A DNA stretch of 64,000 nucleotides from Bombiscardovia asteroides_K (GTDB taxonomy: Bacteria > Actinomycetota > Actinomycetes > Actinomycetales > Bifidobacteriaceae). Shown here in pieces: positions 61,554 to 64,000 of this stretch. The position numbers and the translations under genes are program-made. Within the stretch, counting starts at the first letter, position 1. The number at the start of each line of letters is the position of its first letter. The stretch covers positions 2,046,001 through 2,110,000 of the forward strand of contig NZ_CP181447.1 of NCBI RefSeq assembly GCF_048001765.1, in the 5' to 3' direction. The notes beneath the pieces are model-generated. The model was not told the DNA's origin. It made no database searches and was given only the letters and a program-made list of their open reading frames with translations.

Positions 61554-64000
61554 GTAACATAAACACTTCTGAATACAGTCCTATCGCTGTGTCCGAGGAG
61601 AGCACAGTCATCGCAAGATACGAGGCACCAGCCTCGGACAAAGCTGGATACCAGTCTGAAGCCGATCTTGAACGAGATTTTATTCAACTCCTTGAATCAC
61701 AGGCATACGAATATGTGAAAATACATACTGAACAGGATCTTATTGAAAATCTCCGATCCAGACTTGAAGATCTGAATCACATCAAATTCACCGACCAGGA
61801 ATGGGATCAGTTCTTCACAACCACCATTTCCAACAGCAACGATGGCATCGCCGAGAAAACATACCGCATACAGAAAGACTATGTCCAGGTACTTCACCGT
61901 GACGACGGGAGCACCAAGAACATCGCTTTGATTGACAAAAAGGATATTCACAACAACGTGCTCCAGGTCATCAACCAATATGCAGTCCCCGGTGAGGCCC
62001 AGGGCGGCAGTGCCCCATATTCGAACAGGTACGACGTAACTATTTTAGTTAATGGTCTGCCACTGGTCCACATAGAGCTCAAGCGTCGCGGCGTTAGTAT
62101 CCGTGAAGCCTTCAATCAAATAAACAGATATCAGCGCGAATCTTTCTGGGCTGATTCCAGCTTGTTCGAGTATGTGCAGCTGTTTGTCATCAGCAATGGA
62201 ACTTTGACTAAGTACTATTCCAATACCACACGTCAGAGGCACATTGCCCAGATAGGGTATCAAGGTAAGAAGAGTAGAACCCGGCGCCAGACCTCGAACA
62301 GTTATGAGTTTACTAGCTTTTGGGCTGATGCCACCAACGAGCCGATATTGGATCTAAGAGCGTTCACCCGTACATTCTTTGCCAAGCACACTATTCTAAA
62401 TATCCTGACACGCTACTGTGTTCTTACAGTAGATGGAACACTCATGGTGATGAGGCCCTACCAAATTGCAGCTACGGAACAGATCCTGCAAAGGATATTA
62501 GTCTCAACTAATGCTCATACGTTGGGAACTATCAAGGCCGGTGGGTACATATGGCATACCACCGGCTCAGGCAAGACTCTCACGAGCTTCAAAACCGCCC
62601 AATTGGCCACGCAGATGGAAGATGTGGACAAGGTGCTTTTCGTAGTTGATCGTAAAGATCTTGACTACCAGACTATGAGGGAATATGACAACTTCGAGAA
62701 GGGAGCAGCGAATTCGAATACTTCCACCAAAATCCTAAAACGCCAGCTGGAGGACTCCGATGCCCGCATCATCATCACTACCATCCAAAAGCTATCAAAC
62801 TTTGTCCAGAAGAATCCGGGACATCCTGTATATCGGAAGCATGTCGTTATTATCTTCGATGAATGTCACCGTTCACAGTTTGGCGGCATGCACAACTTAA
62901 TTACGGGCTCCTTTAAACAATACAATCTCTTTGGCTTCACTGGAACCCCGATTTTTGCAACGAATTCACAATCTGAGGGCAATTCTCAGTTGAAAACTAC
63001 CGAACAAGTCTTCGGCGATAGATTGCATACTTATACCATCGTTGACGCTATCCGAGATAAGAACGTCCTGCCCTTCCGGATCGATTATCTAAACAGTGTA
63101 GAGGTCGGTCAAGTAACCGACGATAAGGTCTCAGGAATCGATACTGAACGAGCCTTGCTGGATAATCGCCGTATCTACCAGATAGTCAAGTACACGCTTG
63201 AACACTTTGCACAGAAAACACGCCGACAAGACAGCTATCAACATACGACGGTAACCAATGTTGCCGAAGTAGTGAAATCCCCTCGCGGAACTGATGAAAT
63301 TAAGAGGCCACGGCGAGTGAAAGGATTCAATGCTCTCTTTGCCACAGCGTCCATAGAAGCCGCCAAGCGTTACTACATCGAATTCCAGCACCAACAAGCT
63401 GATCTGGCGCCTGACCAGCGACTCAAGATCGGAATGATTTATTCATATTCCCCCAATAGTGCTCAATCCGATGGGTTATTAGATGATGAAGATTTCACCA
63501 CGGATTACTTGGACAACGAAGATAGAGACTTTTTGGAAGACGTGATCGCTGATTACAACGACATGTTCCATACGAGCTACGACACCAGTGCCGATAAGTT
63601 CCAAAACTACTATAAAGACCTATCCATGCGGCTGAAAAACCGCGAGATTGACATGGTCATTGTAGTGAACATGTTTTTGACAGGCTTCGATGCCACTACG
63701 CTTAACACTCTCTTTGTCGACAAAGATCTGAGAATGCACGGGCTAATTCAAGCCTTCTCGCGCACAAACAGAATACTGAACTCCATAAAAACCTACGGCA
63801 ACATCGTTTCTTTCAGAAATCTGGAACATCAGACCAACGAAGCTCTGGAATTATATGGCAATAAAGATGTTCAGGGCACCGTAGTCCTAAAACCATATCG
63901 TTACTACTATGACCAGTATCAGGCCAAAGTAAAGCAACTGTGCGAATCGTATCCAATCGGCAGACAAATAACTGGCGAAAAAGCACAGCGACACTTCATT
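61550..64000 (+). CDS. hsdR: Type I restriction endonuclease subunit HsdR (3' end beyond window)
   Basis: Open for 817 codons from ATG 61550 to the window edge without a stop. The N-terminal nuclease domain contains RYDVTILVNGLPLVHIELKR (Asp and E-x-K of PD-(D/E)XK near residues 161-176). SF2 translocase motifs follow: Walker A IWHTTGSGKTLTSF near 335 and a DECH box IIFDECHRSQFGG near 437, with GFTGTPIF and later FLTGFDATTLNTLFVDK and QAFSRTNRI. It starts 4 bp inside hsdS (ATGA). It cuts unmodified DNA after translocation. Confidence 0.95.
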   Translation, partial: MSNINTSEYSPIAVSEESTVIARYEAPASDKAGYQSEADLERDFIQLLESQAYEYVKIHTEQDLIENLRSRLEDLNHIKFTDQEWDQFFTTTISNSNDGIAEKTYRIQKDYVQVLHRDDGSTKNIALIDKKDIHNNVLQVINQYAVPGEAQGGSAPYSNRYDVTILVNGLPLVHIELKRRGVSIREAFNQINRYQRESFWADSSLFEYVQLFVISNGTLTKYYSNTTRQRHIAQIGYQGKKSRTRRQTSNSYEFTSFWADATNEPILDLRAFTRTFFAKHTILNILTRYCVLTVDGTLMVMRPYQIAATEQILQRILVSTNAHTLGTIKAGGYIWHTTGSGKTLTSFKTAQLATQMEDVDKVLFVVDRKDLDYQTMREYDNFEKGAANSNTSTKILKRQLEDSDARIIITTIQKLSNFVQKNPGHPVYRKHVVIIFDECHRSQFGGMHNLITGSFKQYNLFGFTGTPIFATNSQSEGNSQLKTTEQVFGDRLHTYTIVDAIRDKNVLPFRIDYLNSVEVGQVTDDKVSGIDTERALLDNRRIYQIVKYTLEHFAQKTRRQDSYQHTTVTNVAEVVKSPRGTDEIKRPRRVKGFNALFATASIEAAKRYYIEFQHQQADLAPDQRLKIGMIYSYSPNSAQSDGLLDDEDFTTDYLDNEDRDFLEDVIADYNDMFHTSYDTSADKFQNYYKDLSMRLKNREIDMVIVVNMFLTGFDATTLNTLFVDKDLRMHGLIQAFSRTNRILNSIKTYGNIVSFRNLEHQTNEALELYGNKDVQGTVVLKPYRYYYDQYQAKVKQLCESYPIGRQITGEKAQRHFI

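Noticed and set aside
1..64000. CRISPR array
   Set aside because: No regularly spaced short direct repeats and no cas-like genes were seen on reading the window.

Overview
The window looks like a chromosomal segment of a high-GC Gram-positive bacterium, most probably a Bifidobacterium (inference from product sequences, codon use and the mix of MurT, DnaB, AmtB-GlnB, FtsY and many FtsX-type ABC exporters; no 16S or other marker gene is present). Vertically inherited, GC-rich core genes alternate with lower-GC accessory blocks full of defence genes and gene fossils.

Layout. 1-7.4 kb is core: the start of murT, dnaB (with DnaA-box-like 9-mers upstream), a MATE exporter, amtB-glnB, ftsY and a small membrane protein. 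7.6-18 kb is transporter and regulator territory: an ABC-2 exporter, a four-helix membrane protein made by tandem duplication of a two-helix gene, and a leftward module of ABC ATPase, FtsX permease, histidine kinase, NarL-type regulator and GNAT acetyltransferase. The GNAT-plus-regulator end of this module is duplicated about 2.36 kb away, and the second regulator copy is decapitated.

18.45-37.6 kb is an old genomic island. It begins at an intact tRNA-Lys(UUU) and ends at a degenerate 43-bp copy of that tRNA's 3' half, beside the fossil of a tyrosine integrase. Inside are a MobF-type relaxase fossil, a SIR2-HerA pair followed by an unrecognised 377-aa gene, two convergent unknown genes, a DUF4062/TIR-like protein, an overlapping DUF262-HEPN pair, a frameshifted unknown gene, an Abi-like gene, a recombinase-associated helix-turn-helix protein, and a lipoprotein-adaptor-ABC-FtsX exporter. 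The exporter's 5' end is partly duplicated, in collapsed form, right behind the tRNA.

37.6-43.8 kb continues the accessory content with an Xre-like regulator divergent from an AIPR protein, a RelB antitoxin fossil, a KAP-family P-loop NTPase and a helicase fossil. 43.9-57.6 kb returns to chromosomal character: a Ca2+-type P-ATPase, a second ABC/FtsX pair, a decayed ABC half-transporter, and a LanFEG-like ABC transporter (ATPase plus two permeases) next to an OmpR-type two-component system. From 57.8 kb to the end is a type I restriction-modification operon in the order hsdM, Mrr-like nuclease, hsdS, hsdR, all joined by 4-bp ATGA overlaps; hsdR runs off the window.

The best leads for undescribed biology are the 377-aa gene behind SIR2-HerA, the DUF262-HEPN pair, the Mrr-like nuclease embedded in the type I R-M operon, the PII protein lacking the modifiable T-loop tyrosine, and the three long poly-C tracts.
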